From positions 62,001-126,000 of the forward strand of contig CACOBT010000001.1 of NCBI GenBank assembly GCA_902625535.1: a stretch of 64,000 nucleotides of DNA. The letters are read 5' to 3'. Positions 6,602-15,875 of the stretch are shown here, in pieces. Position 1 is the first letter of the stretch. Each line of letters opens with the position of its first letter. The position numbers were made by a program, and so were the translations under genes. Source of the DNA: an uncultured beta proteobacterium. Lineage in GTDB: Bacteria > Pseudomonadota > Gammaproteobacteria > Burkholderiales > Burkholderiaceae_A. The notes under the pieces are model-generated. The model saw only the letters and a list, made by a program, of their open reading frames with translations, made no database searches and was not told where the DNA came from.

Positions 6602-9412
6602 TTAATTTTTTAAACCGAGCAAAGCCTTCCGATTTCTTAAATCTCTTCTGTCTCGCTGTCGCTGCCAGATCCAGACAAAAAATAGACCGAAAATGGCTAA
6701 GATATAGTTAAACACTTCCCAGCCTTTCTGCGAGTCCTCAGTCATTGGGTAGAGTGTTCGAGCAAACTGGGACTTCCCTCTTAGTCCTAAGAGAGATTCA
6801 TCTTCAGTGGACCAATCGACGGCATTCTGCATGAATTCAAGAGGTTTGGTATAAAGTGTGTTTAACGCGTGTGAGGCCAGGTCTATCGAGCCATCCGCAG
6901 CAAAGCTGTTACTTGATATAACAATCAATTTTGAGGAAGATGGGGATTTTTTAACTATTTCATCTAACAAGTTTTTATCATTACCGATAGAAATTCCATC
7001 AGCAAAGAAAGAGGTAAATGGACCGGAAATTGCTATTGCTAAATCCTCAGAGTTCCTCACATTGACGTTTGCAAAACCTGTGTCCGGGTAGCTTTTGTAG
7101 TCTGGTATCACGTTCAAATTCTCCGACGTCCAGCTTGAACCCGAACTTTTAACTAACCGAGCAATCCTGCCGTTATTTATTTTGTTTTCATCGGTAACTA
7201 TCGGGGAAGCCCAGTTTAGCGTAATTTGATTTAAAGAACCCGTAATCGGATGCTCCAAATTTAGATCATCGCCTCGAACATCAGGAAAGTGAGGGTAAGG
7301 AATCATCTCAATTGTTTGGACCGGGATCCCACCAATATATCGCTGAACAGGTACCGGCAATGAAGCACTTTTTGGGTCAAGTACCATCTCGGCTTCTATC
7401 TCTACTCCGATATGTTCCAACCATGCATCTACACCAGATGTATAATTTTCAGCAGTTATGGACTGCCCAACCTGCACGTTAAAAGGGGACGTTGCCAACA
7501 CAATGCTACCACCCTTCATAAGAAACTGGTCTATTTTTTTTAATTGTAAATCGTTAATTTTGTTCGGTGCAAGAACAAGTAGCATGTCAGTATCTTGCGG
7601 AATTGAATCGTCCTTAAGATCACTCTGCGCAATATTCAGGTTTTCCGATAATACCTGTCTTAGCCTGTTGAAGCTTTGACTACTACCAGATGGAGTAACT
7701 ATCGTGACAGTTCTTAGATATCCCGGAGCAAAGCGCTTGAGAGATGCCTCAAGAGACTTTTTAAGAGCATCTTTTTCCAGAGAATCTGAAAACTGCACTA
7801 GCTGCTTTTTCGTACCGTCTACCAAAACTAAATTAAACCAGAAAGGGTCTTGATCCAAAAGTCCCGCCACCTGGGGCCTTAGGTTAAATTCAGATTCCAA
7901 CATGTCCTCTACAACACTGTCCTTACTAGGATCGACTATCTCAAATGAAAACTTTTTCTCAAACCGATTAACGTAACTGTCACCGATACTAACTAAATCA
8001 CGATAGATTGGTATTAATTCTTCAGGCAAACTGTCGACAGGTGATACGTAAAATTTTAACGTAACAGGGTCTGCGATTGTGTCTAGGAGAGTTCCACCAA
8101 TATTATATGCCCCCACGGTTTTTTTGATCGCCCTCGTGATAGCATACTCGGGATTTTTCAATCGGACTTCCACTCCGACGTCGCTCGCATTCGCTTTCGC
8201 TTCAATGAGATCGGCATAGCTCAGTGTCTCAAACTGGTCGCCATAAGCTACAACGATGTCGAAATACGAATTAACCACCTCTGCCTGATGTCTACTTGCG
8301 GTTTGAAATGGCATCGGTCGGATTCCATATTTAGAAGCTGCCTCTTCCTCTAAATCACGATCCTTTTGGGGGTCGACAAATTCAACAGTAGCTGAACCAC
8401 GCGATGCTACTTCGTATTCCGTAAGGATATCTTTCACCCTCGGAACCAGAGGGGATAACAGGGGGTGTGTACGCTCCGAGAAATAGCCGCGAATTAATAA
8501 CGGCTCCCTCAAATTTTTAAGCTCGTTTTCAGTTGTTTTTGAAAGAGAGTACAGAGAACCCTCCGTAAGATCAGCGCGCAAGAAGTTAACAGGAAACAAC
8601 CAAATGTTTATCAAAATAGCGTTTGCACACACCAAAGCCGTTAAAACATTCCATTTTTTATGACTTTTGGTTGATTTTTGAGTCCATGTAGACTTTTCTA
8701 ATGTATATGCGTTCGCGACCAAGAAAATAACCACAATACTGGAGTAAAAAATTAAATCTCTGAGATCGATGACCCCTCTGGTGATTGACTCAAATCTGGA
8801 CCCAGTTCCTAAAGCTTCCAAAATCGTGGCATAGTTGTGGCCTACTAAACTCGTAATAAGGGGAGAACCAATGATGTAAAAAACACCACACAGTAGGACG
8901 GTCATGATAAGAGCAACAATCGGATTGTCAGTTCTGGCGCTTGTGAATAAACCGATCGAGATATAACTGGCTGCAAGAAAGAAAGTAGCGACATAACCAC
9001 CGAACACGGGCCCAATATCCAGACGACCCAGTATACTGACCGTTAGGGGCAACGGCAAAGTCAAGGCCATTGCAATAGAAACTAATGCAAGGGCCGCGAG
9101 AAACTTTCCCCCAATAAGGCTAAACTTTGACACGGGAGAGGTCAAAAGACTTTCGATCGTGCCTGAGCGCTTCTCTTCCGACCATGAACGCATCGTGAGC
9201 GCTGATACCAAAAATATTAGCAAGACGGGGAACCACTGAAAAAGCGGTCTTATGTCAGCAATGTTCCTGCTAAAAAATGTTTCAACCCAGAAAAATACAA
9301 ATAAGCTCAAACCAACGAAGGCACCTAAAAACAAGTAGGCAGCGGGAGAAGCAAAAAAAGTTTTAAATTCTTTGTTAGCGACTGAATATAAATTGTTCAC
9401 GGTTGTTGTCAT
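6602..9412 (-). CDS. ABC-2 permease fused to GldG-type periplasmic domain
   Basis: A 936-residue membrane protein in two parts. Residues 1-240 hold six predicted helices of an ABC-2 permease (GldF-like). After another helix near 255-275 comes a long periplasmic GldG/IFT52-like region (about 280-890), and a last helix lies near 895-915, followed by a basic tail. In Bacteroidetes GldF and GldG are separate proteins; here, as in many Proteobacteria, they are joined. The ATG shares one base with the stop codon of the ATPase gene (TAATG), so the two are tightly coupled. The transported substrate is unknown. Confidence 0.8.
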   Translation of the reverse strand: MTTTVNNLYSVANKEFKTFFASPAAYLFLGAFVGLSLFVFFWVETFFSRNIADIRPLFQWFPVLLIFLVSALTMRSWSEEKRSGTIESLLTSPVSKFSLIGGKFLAALALVSIAMALTLPLPLTVSILGRLDIGPVFGGYVATFFLAASYISIGLFTSARTDNPIVALIMTVLLCGVFYIIGSPLITSLVGHNYATILEALGTGSRFESITRGVIDLRDLIFYSSIVVIFLVANAYTLEKSTWTQKSTKSHKKWNVLTALVCANAILINIWLFPVNFLRADLTEGSLYSLSKTTENELKNLREPLLIRGYFSERTHPLLSPLVPRVKDILTEYEVASRGSATVEFVDPQKDRDLEEEAASKYGIRPMPFQTASRHQAEVVNSYFDIVVAYGDQFETLSYADLIEAKANASDVGVEVRLKNPEYAITRAIKKTVGAYNIGGTLLDTIADPVTLKFYVSPVDSLPEELIPIYRDLVSIGDSYVNRFEKKFSFEIVDPSKDSVVEDMLESEFNLRPQVAGLLDQDPFWFNLVLVDGTKKQLVQFSDSLEKDALKKSLEASLKRFAPGYLRTVTIVTPSGSSQSFNRLRQVLSENLNIAQSDLKDDSIPQDTDMLLVLAPNKINDLQLKKIDQFLMKGGSIVLATSPFNVQVGQSITAENYTSGVDAWLEHIGVEIEAEMVLDPKSASLPVPVQRYIGGIPVQTIEMIPYPHFPDVRGDDLNLEHPITGSLNQITLNWASPIVTDENKINNGRIARLVKSSGSSWTSENLNVIPDYKSYPDTGFANVNVRNSEDLAIAISGPFTSFFADGISIGNDKNLLDEIVKKSPSSSKLIVISSNSFAADGSIDLASHALNTLYTKPLEFMQNAVDWSTEDESLLGLRGKSQFARTLYPMTEDSQKGWEVFNYILAIFGLFFVWIWQRQRDRRDLRNRKALLGLKN

Positions 9413-10329
9413 TAAGTGCTTCCTTCCGTACTTACCTCGGCAAACACCGTTTCCAAAGTTCTCCTTTCTGGCACGATCGACACGATATCAGCACCAGCTG
9501 ATACAAGAGAGCGAACTACTGTCGGTATTTCTTTCTTATCAATTCCGACTCTGAGACAAACGGTTTGGTCATTATGTAACTTTTCCACACTTTTGACTGA
9601 AGCTGAATCTTGCAATGCGGTGGTAACATCCATTTCCGATGGCTGAAAATGGAAAATAATTTTGTTATCGCTCTGAAGATCGCTTATCTTCGAATCTAAA
9701 ACAAGTTTGCCGCCTCTCATAATTAAAACTCGTTCACAAATCGCCTGGACCTCTTGTAGTACGTGTGTTGAAACAATAACAGTGGAGGTTTCCGCTAGTT
9801 CCTTAATAAGCTCGCGCATCTGCAAGATCTGGTTAGGATCCAGACCGTTTGTTGGCTCATCCAAAATTAAAATATCAGGCTTATGCAGAAGTGCCTGAGC
9901 AACCCCGACTCTTTGACGATAACCCCTCGAAAGAGTGTCTATCTTTGCAGTCGCTTTCTCAATCAACCTCGTTTTTTTTATTGCCTCAGAAACTAGGGGA
10001 CCAACGCTTTTATAATCAACAAGATGCAGTCTTGCCTGGTAGATTAGATAATCTGCAACCCGCATTTCCGGCCAAACAGGACAATTTTCCGGCAAGTATC
10101 CAATTTTCTTCTGTATGCCAGTGGTGTCCTCTCCCAGGACCAACCCATCTATTTCCACAGTCCCCGAGGAAGGTTCGATAAATCCCGTGATAATTTTCAT
10201 TATGGTGGTCTTACCAGCCCCATTATGTCCCAAAAGCCCAACGACTTCACCGCTGGATATATCGAAGGATACGTCATCAACAGCTAAAGTAGATCCGTAG
10301 GAGCGAGATAATTTTGTAACAGAAATCAT
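9412..10329 (-). CDS. ABC transporter ATPase, GldA-like
   Basis: A 305-residue ATPase that powers the permease encoded by the next gene. The Walker A motif is GHNGAGKT (34-41), the signature is LSRGYRQR rather than LSGGQ, and the Walker B is ILILDEPTNGLDP. The LS(K/R)GYRQR form is typical of the GldA/NatA-like branch. The C-terminal 80 residues form the small extra domain usual for this branch. It is first in the operon ATPase-permease/GldG-DUF4340, and lies divergent from the FAA hydrolase gene across about 96 bp. Confidence 0.85.
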   Translation of the reverse strand: MISVTKLSRSYGSTLAVDDVSFDISSGEVVGLLGHNGAGKTTIMKIITGFIEPSSGTVEIDGLVLGEDTTGIQKKIGYLPENCPVWPEMRVADYLIYQARLHLVDYKSVGPLVSEAIKKTRLIEKATAKIDTLSRGYRQRVGVAQALLHKPDILILDEPTNGLDPNQILQMRELIKELAETSTVIVSTHVLQEVQAICERVLIMRGGKLVLDSKISDLQSDNKIIFHFQPSEMDVTTALQDSASVKSVEKLHNDQTVCLRVGIDKKEIPTVVRSLVSAGADIVSIVPERRTLETVFAEVSTEGST

Positions 10330-10425
10330 GTAACGATCAGTTTAATAAGAAATGGTAAGATTACGATACATAGTGTAAAAGTTCCCTAAGGGTTTATCCT
10401 GATAATTAAAAAAGGCTGATTTTAG

Positions 10426-11121
10426 ATGGTTAAGGTAAAAACTCCGGAAAAATTATTTCATATTTCGTCTAGTGTGGGGTACAGGCCGTCCCGGATATTT
10501 TGTGTGGGCGCGAATTATAGAAAACATGTTGAGGAAATGGGTCTTCCGGGAAGGGAGTCTCCTTTTTATTTCATGAAACCTCGCGAAGCTCTGATACAAG
10601 GAGATGGTTTATCAACTCTTGCTGTTGATTATCCCCCTCAAACTAAAGAGTTAGATTATGAGGTCGAATTAGTTGTTTTGATTGGCCAGGCTGGCTCAAC
10701 GGTACCAGAGGAAAATGCGCTAGACTGGGTTGGTGGATTGGGAGTAGGTATAGATTTTACAAGGAGAGATCTTCAAAGAAAACTTCGAGAGAAAAACCAA
10801 CCGTGGGAATTATCAAAAGCATTTGAACAGTCCGCTCCGGTCAGTTCTTTCGTCGATTTACATAACATAAATTTCGAAGGGTCATCGCTGGCGTTGGATA
10901 TTAACCTCTCGGTTAACGGAAAAATTAAGCAGAGGGCAAACACAAGGGACATGATTTTCTCTGTCAGCGAAATCATCGCGGACTTGAGTCTTTATTTTAC
11001 CCTCCTTCCGGGAGATTTACTTTTTACCGGCACACCCGAAGGTGTGGGTCCTGTATTCCCAGGAGATATTTTGGAAGCAAATATTCCAGGTTTGCCATCT
11101 TTAAGAGTATCAATTGAATAA
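10426..11121 (+). CDS. Fumarylacetoacetate hydrolase family protein
   Basis: A 231-residue enzyme of the FAH superfamily, the size of single-domain fumarylpyruvate hydrolase or acylpyruvase. The core begins with IFCVGANYRKHVEEMG, followed by the acidic metal-binding residues in DYEVELVV, the GIDFTRRDLQ segment and the closing LLFTGTPEGVGPV motif. Such enzymes cut carbon-carbon bonds in acyl-pyruvates or decarboxylate oxaloacetate; which substrate applies cannot be read from sequence. It is followed after 99 bp by an OFA-type carrier on the same strand, which may bring in a related organic acid. Confidence 0.85.
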   Translation: MVKVKTPEKLFHISSSVGYRPSRIFCVGANYRKHVEEMGLPGRESPFYFMKPREALIQGDGLSTLAVDYPPQTKELDYEVELVVLIGQAGSTVPEENALDWVGGLGVGIDFTRRDLQRKLREKNQPWELSKAFEQSAPVSSFVDLHNINFEGSSLALDINLSVNGKIKQRANTRDMIFSVSEIIADLSLYFTLLPGDLLFTGTPEGVGPVFPGDILEANIPGLPSLRVSIE

Positions 11122-11220
11122 CAACGCTGCACTTATTTGCTAAATACTATCCATTCTCAGTGTATACTTTGTGACATCTAGTAAACTATCAGTAAATACA
11201 AAAAGGGAGCCCGCAAAACC

Positions 11221-12966
11221 ATGAGTACAGACAGCTCAAAACGTTTCTTTTCTTTCTTATATAAGGATGCTATTGTCGCAAAGCCCGGTTTCAACCGCTG
11301 GTTAGTTCCCCCAGCTTCAATAGGTATTCACTTATGTATTGGGTCAGTGTACGCCTGGTCACTTTTTAACTTACCACTCACAAATCATTTTGGTGTTGTT
11401 GCTCCTGCTGCAGATGACTGGAATCTTTCGAATGTTGTTTGGATATTTTCTGTTGCCATTGTTTGTTTGGGCCTTGCTGCTGCGTTTGCAGGCAAATGGT
11501 TAGAAGAAGTTGGCCCTCGAATGGTTGGTGTTGTTGCCGCGACTCTGTGGGGTGGTGGTTTCATAGTTGGTTCGGTTGGCATTGCGACTCATCAGTTGTG
11601 GCTTGTTTATCTTGGTTATGGTGTATTTGGTGGATTTGGCTTAGGGCTGGGTTACGTTTCGCCGGTGTCCACTTTGCTCAGGTGGTTCCCAGATCGTCGA
11701 GGAATGGCTACTGGAATGGCTATTATGGGATTTGGTGGAGGAGCAATGATAGCCAAACCGATAAAAACAACCCTTTTATCGTATTTCGCCGTCGCTCCTG
11801 AATATCTGGGAACTGAGGGACTCGTAGCGACCGTAACAGAAAACGGAAGACTTTTTGCCGAAAAGGCAGGGGAAAAAATTGAAGTTGTTATAGCAACTGC
11901 GAAGCAAGCTGCGGCTCTTCCAGGTGGAGGAGAGGCTGGGGTGTACGTCGTCGGTAGTGGAGATACTGGGGCCTCAGCAACTTTTTTGACTCTCGGAATC
12001 ATTTACTTTTTTGTTATGATCGTGGCAGCTTTCAGTTACCGGGTGCCACCAAAAGACTGGAAACCTGAAGGATGGACGCCGAAAGAGACGACAGGTCAGA
12101 GTATGATTACTAAAAAACATGTGCATATTGATCAAGCCTTAAAAACTCCCCAGTTTTGGCAGCTATGGATAATGCTCTGTTTCAACGTCACGGCCGGAAT
12201 TGGAGTGATTGGCGTTGCGAAGACGATGGTAAGCGAAATATTTGGAGCTAATGATGTTCTTATCGGCATGGCTACGACAAGCACATTAGTTGCTTTATTT
12301 TTCCTTAACTACGTGGTTATGCTTTCGGCATTTAATATGGTGGGAAGATTTATCTGGGCCTCGACGTCTGATTATATAGGTAGAAAAAACACGTACCATT
12401 GTTTTTTTGTATTAGGAGCAATTTTGTATTCCTCCATTCCTTTTTTTGCGATAGAAGCGAGCGCAAATCCATCCACAGTTATTTATTTTGCTGGGTTTTG
12501 CCTGGCATCTATGATAATTTTTACTATGTATGGAGGAGGATTTGCTACCATACCGGCATATCTAGCAGATATATTTGGAACAATGCATGTCGGTGGTATT
12601 CACGGAAGACTATTAACAGCATGGTCTACGGCTGGTGTTTTAGGCCCACTAAGCATAACGGAACTGCGCAGTTTTTCTCTCAATAACGCGATTAGCGACT
12701 TGGTTGCTGTAATTGAACCACAAAAATTTCTTGATAAGTTTGGAGCGCCGATTGAACAACTTGATCAATTGGTGGCGGCCAAAACTGTGACGATAGCAAG
12801 ATTGATGGAGATTGTCCCTGAGGGCACAATTGATCCGACTCCGTCTCTTTACAATACGACAATGTATGCTATGGCAGGCTTGTTAGTTATAGCTTTTGTG
12901 GCCAATCTGCTGATGAGGCCTGTCCACGAGAAACACCATTACGCAGGTGACCCTTCAAAAGCATAG
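11221..12966 (+). CDS. MFS carrier of the oxalate/formate antiporter (OFA) family
   Basis: A 581-residue inner-membrane transporter with about twelve helices. The opening (HLCIGSVYAWSLFNLPL) and the RRGMATGMAIMGFGGGAM loop are characteristic of OFA carriers, which exchange small carboxylates such as oxalate and formate. It is longer than the usual 400-440 residues because two hydrophilic inserts are present: about 195-250 between the two halves and about 485-540 before the last helix. A good AAAGGGAG ribosome site precedes the ATG. Substrate is uncertain; an organic acid is likely given the neighbouring FAA hydrolase. Confidence 0.85.
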   Translation: MSTDSSKRFFSFLYKDAIVAKPGFNRWLVPPASIGIHLCIGSVYAWSLFNLPLTNHFGVVAPAADDWNLSNVVWIFSVAIVCLGLAAAFAGKWLEEVGPRMVGVVAATLWGGGFIVGSVGIATHQLWLVYLGYGVFGGFGLGLGYVSPVSTLLRWFPDRRGMATGMAIMGFGGGAMIAKPIKTTLLSYFAVAPEYLGTEGLVATVTENGRLFAEKAGEKIEVVIATAKQAAALPGGGEAGVYVVGSGDTGASATFLTLGIIYFFVMIVAAFSYRVPPKDWKPEGWTPKETTGQSMITKKHVHIDQALKTPQFWQLWIMLCFNVTAGIGVIGVAKTMVSEIFGANDVLIGMATTSTLVALFFLNYVVMLSAFNMVGRFIWASTSDYIGRKNTYHCFFVLGAILYSSIPFFAIEASANPSTVIYFAGFCLASMIIFTMYGGGFATIPAYLADIFGTMHVGGIHGRLLTAWSTAGVLGPLSITELRSFSLNNAISDLVAVIEPQKFLDKFGAPIEQLDQLVAAKTVTIARLMEIVPEGTIDPTPSLYNTTMYAMAGLLVIAFVANLLMRPVHEKHHYAGDPSKA

Positions 12967-13001
12967 AAAACTTTATGGCTGCGAAGATTTAAGGTTTTTT
13001 A

Positions 13002-13532
13002 CTAAAAATCTATTAGAAAGTGGGCGTTTATCCCCTTTTCTTTGAGGATAGCACTTCCCCCAAGAGAGGGTAAATCAATAAAAAAACCCATCCCAACAAG
13101 ATTTGTGTTTTCAAATTTCTCAACAAGTTCAATCGCTGCTAATGCTGTGCCCCCAGTCGCCAATAAGTCGTCTATGATGATTACGTTTTGGAGATTATTT
13201 AGAGCGTCTGTGTGGATATGCATTTGAGTTGAACCGTACTCTAGATCGTAATTAACAGAAAAGGTTTGATAGGGCAGTTTATCGGGTTTTCTAAGAGGAA
13301 TAAATGCAGTGTTCAATTTGTATGCTATAGCTGAACCCATTATAAAGCCCCTTGATTCTATCCCTAGAACAGCATCAACATCTTCACCTTTCCAGGGGAT
13401 ACACATCCTATCAATCATATATTGGAAGAGCTCCTTGTCTGACAGTACGGTGGTAATGTCTCTAAAATTAATTCCCTTCTTTGGATAATTTGGTATCGCT
13501 CTGACGGATTTCTTTAAATCATTGATTTTCAT
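13002..13532 (-). CDS. apt: Adenine phosphoribosyltransferase
   Basis: A 176-residue cytosolic enzyme that joins adenine to PRPP to give AMP, salvaging purines. The PRPP-binding motif VIIIDDLLATGGTA is present near residues 115-128, and the N-terminal IPNYPKKGINFRDIT and the ESRGF segment are the usual Apt landmarks. Length matches the family. It is convergent with the OFA carrier and divergent from the Mpo1-like gene. Confidence 0.95.
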   Translation of the reverse strand: MKINDLKKSVRAIPNYPKKGINFRDITTVLSDKELFQYMIDRMCIPWKGEDVDAVLGIESRGFIMGSAIAYKLNTAFIPLRKPDKLPYQTFSVNYDLEYGSTQMHIHTDALNNLQNVIIIDDLLATGGTALAAIELVEKFENTNLVGMGFFIDLPSLGGSAILKEKGINAHFLIDF

Positions 13533-13649
13533 CTTTTCTTTTCCTTTTATCTGGTATATTTAGCAATCGATGTTTTTTGTTTGAACCTCTACTTAATTAC
13601 ATTTTGGTGTTTGTTGTCCGCATAACTTAGTCGGGAGGTGTTGTTGATA

Positions 13650-14090
13650 ATGTCTGTTTTGGCGAAGTTGTTACAATCTTATTCTAAAAACCACCAGAAT
13701 CCTACTAATGAATTTATACATATAGTAGCGATCCCAATCATATTATTTTCAATAGTTGGCGGTATCTCCGCAATCAATATGTCATTGACTTATTTTACTG
13801 TTGGAATCGTTTTTTTTTATTATTTGAAACTTTCGAAAATGGCTGGTTTGGTGATGTTCAGCTGGCTAGGGATATATTTAGTACTAGTTGAATTATTAAA
13901 ACCTTATATTGTTGAGATCTCTGTTTTTCTTTTTATTTTTGGTTGGGCGTTACAGTTTTTCGGTCATTACATAGAAGGTGAAAAACCTTCATTTTTTGAT
14001 GATCTTAGACATTTTTTGATTGGCCCATTATTTGTTGTTTATAAACTGTTTGAAAAGTTTGGAATTAAGATTTTTACTGATAACAATTAG
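13650..14090 (+). CDS. Mpo1-like (DUF962) membrane protein
   Basis: A 146-residue protein with about four membrane helices. The N-terminal motif YSKNHQNPTNEFIHIVAIP matches the Mpo1/YGL010w family, in which the conserved histidines bind iron; the yeast member is a dioxygenase in 2-hydroxy fatty acid breakdown. A second conserved patch, FGHYIEGEKPSFFDD, lies near 105-120. I set the start at the ATG at 13650, 11 bases after GGGAGG; GTG at 13638 would overlap that ribosome site. Confidence 0.82.
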   Translation: MSVLAKLLQSYSKNHQNPTNEFIHIVAIPIILFSIVGGISAINMSLTYFTVGIVFFYYLKLSKMAGLVMFSWLGIYLVLVELLKPYIVEISVFLFIFGWALQFFGHYIEGEKPSFFDDLRHFLIGPLFVVYKLFEKFGIKIFTDNN

Positions 14091-14126
14091 TAATCGTTTT
14101 TTAGAAGGTCCCTCGGAGAATTCATT

Positions 14127-15587
14127 TTGTTAGATAATCAGAGAGTTCATGCTGAAATAACAGCTTTAAAAAGAAGTTACAAGGAAGAACCTTACCCCGC
14201 ATTGGAAAAGAGAAAGAGGTGGCTAAGGTCAATTGAGAAGATTTTATTAGGTTCGGAGCAAAAGTTTATCGAGGCTATAGGAAAAGATTTTGGCCATCGG
14301 TCAGAATTTGAGACCTTGAGTTGTGAATTATTTCCTATTTACTCTGCACTAAAGCATACACATCGAAATTTATCGAATTGGATGAAGGAGAAGAAAAGAA
14401 AAACGTCTCCGATTTTCTGGTTTGGCTCGTCTTCTGTCTTATTCCAACCAATTGGAGTTGTTGCAATAATTAGCCCGTGGAATTATCCATTACAACTTAC
14501 CCTCATTCCTCTCATAAATGCAATTGCTGCAGGCAATCGGGTCTTGCTTAAGCCAAGCGAAAAAACTTATCATTTTTCCTTGCTACTTAAAGAGATTTTT
14601 GATGAGCGGTTTGATAAGTCGGTCGCAAGGGTAATTTGTGGTGACCACACGACTGCCAAACATATCGCGGAAAATGAGGTAGTAGACCATCTCTTCTTTA
14701 CTGGGTCAACTGAAATTGGGAGCGAAATCGCTAGGAGTGCAGCCGAAAATTTAACACCCACGACTCTTGAGTTGGGAGGAAAGTCTCCCGCTTACATAAC
14801 CCAGTCGGCAAACTTAACTAGTGCTATACGTCGTGTAATTCTGGGAAAAATTATAAATGCTGGGCAGACATGTATTGCGCCAGATTATCTTATGGTTGAT
14901 AAAAAACATCAGGAAAATTTTGTCGAGATTTTTTTTGATATTTTGGAAGAGTTGTATCCCAAGATTTTAGAAAATTCTGATTACTCCGCAATTATCAATG
15001 AGAAAAGATTAACGCACCTAATTAAATTGCTTGAGGATGCAAGATTAAAAGGTGGAGTTATTTATATAATGTCGGATGGAGCCATAACGAAGTTAGATGG
15101 TCAGAAAAGTATCAAGGAGATTGCTACTAATTTATACAAATCGGAAAGAAAGATAGCGCCTTCGTTAGTTTTACAGCCAAATTTTCAAATGGGTGTTTTA
15201 AAGGAGGAGATTTTCGGTCCTATTCTACCCGTATTTTTTGTTGGTTCGGATGCAGAGGCGCTTTCTCTGGTGGAGGCGAATGAAAGACCATTGGCTTCTT
15301 ATTGGTTTGGTTATGAGAAGACTGCATTGGAAAAATGGCTAAGAAATTTAGTTGTTGGAGGAGTTACAGTAAACGATTGTCTTCTGCATTGTATTCAAAA
15401 TGATTTACCATTTGGTGGCATCTCAAAAAGTGGAAGGGGGGCCTACCACGGATTTTGGGGTTTTGAAAACTTTTCACATAGGAAGGCAATTTTCAGTCAA
15501 TCTAGGCTATCTTCTATGAACCTAGTCAGTCCTCCTTACACTAAGTGGAAATACACGTTGATTAGATTGCTACGCTTCTTCTCCTAA
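14127..15587 (+). CDS. NAD(P)-dependent aldehyde dehydrogenase (class 3 / coniferyl-aldehyde type)
   Basis: A 486-residue enzyme that oxidises aldehydes to acids. The cofactor segment VVAIISPWNYPLQL, the general-base Glu in TLELGGKSPAY and the nucleophile Cys in NAGQTCIAPDY are all present. The C-terminal hydrophobic end and overall length fit the class-3 or coniferyl-aldehyde branch, whose members act on long-chain or aromatic aldehydes; substrate is not fixed by sequence. The start is TTG at 14127, 9 bases after GGAG; no nearby ATG is in frame. It follows the Mpo1-like gene by 36 bp and is probably cotranscribed, which would suit a fatty-aldehyde role. Confidence 0.88.
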   Translation: MLDNQRVHAEITALKRSYKEEPYPALEKRKRWLRSIEKILLGSEQKFIEAIGKDFGHRSEFETLSCELFPIYSALKHTHRNLSNWMKEKKRKTSPIFWFGSSSVLFQPIGVVAIISPWNYPLQLTLIPLINAIAAGNRVLLKPSEKTYHFSLLLKEIFDERFDKSVARVICGDHTTAKHIAENEVVDHLFFTGSTEIGSEIARSAAENLTPTTLELGGKSPAYITQSANLTSAIRRVILGKIINAGQTCIAPDYLMVDKKHQENFVEIFFDILEELYPKILENSDYSAIINEKRLTHLIKLLEDARLKGGVIYIMSDGAITKLDGQKSIKEIATNLYKSERKIAPSLVLQPNFQMGVLKEEIFGPILPVFFVGSDAEALSLVEANERPLASYWFGYEKTALEKWLRNLVVGGVTVNDCLLHCIQNDLPFGGISKSGRGAYHGFWGFENFSHRKAIFSQSRLSSMNLVSPPYTKWKYTLIRLLRFFS

Positions 15588-15823
15588 AAAAACGTAAACC
15601 CATAAAATCGGAGTGCGGTCTTACGGTCGAGCCCTCTAATCCGTCAAAAATCATATTATTTAATGATGGATTGATTTCTAAGAATTCATTGGCTAAAAAA
15701 GTTTTGTGTGCTTACTCTAACAAATAGCATAGAGTTTCTAGGGCGTGGTACAAAGTCTCTAACGTAGCAGAATTTGTTTTTTTTAAAACATCGAATGATT
15801 CGAAAATAACTTAATAAAAAAAT

Positions 15824-15851
15824 ACCCGCATAACTAACGCGTTATGCGGGT
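15824..15851 (-). terminator. Rho-independent terminator of the sugar dehydrogenase gene
   Basis: An 11-bp perfect inverted repeat (ACCCGCATAAC at 15824-15834 and GTTATGCGGGT at 15841-15851) with a 6-base loop. On the minus strand it is followed by a run of T with one break. It lies 24 bp past the stop of the minus-strand gene. Confidence 0.88.
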
Positions 15852-15875
15852 AAATCAAAACTTCTAAACAGCTAC

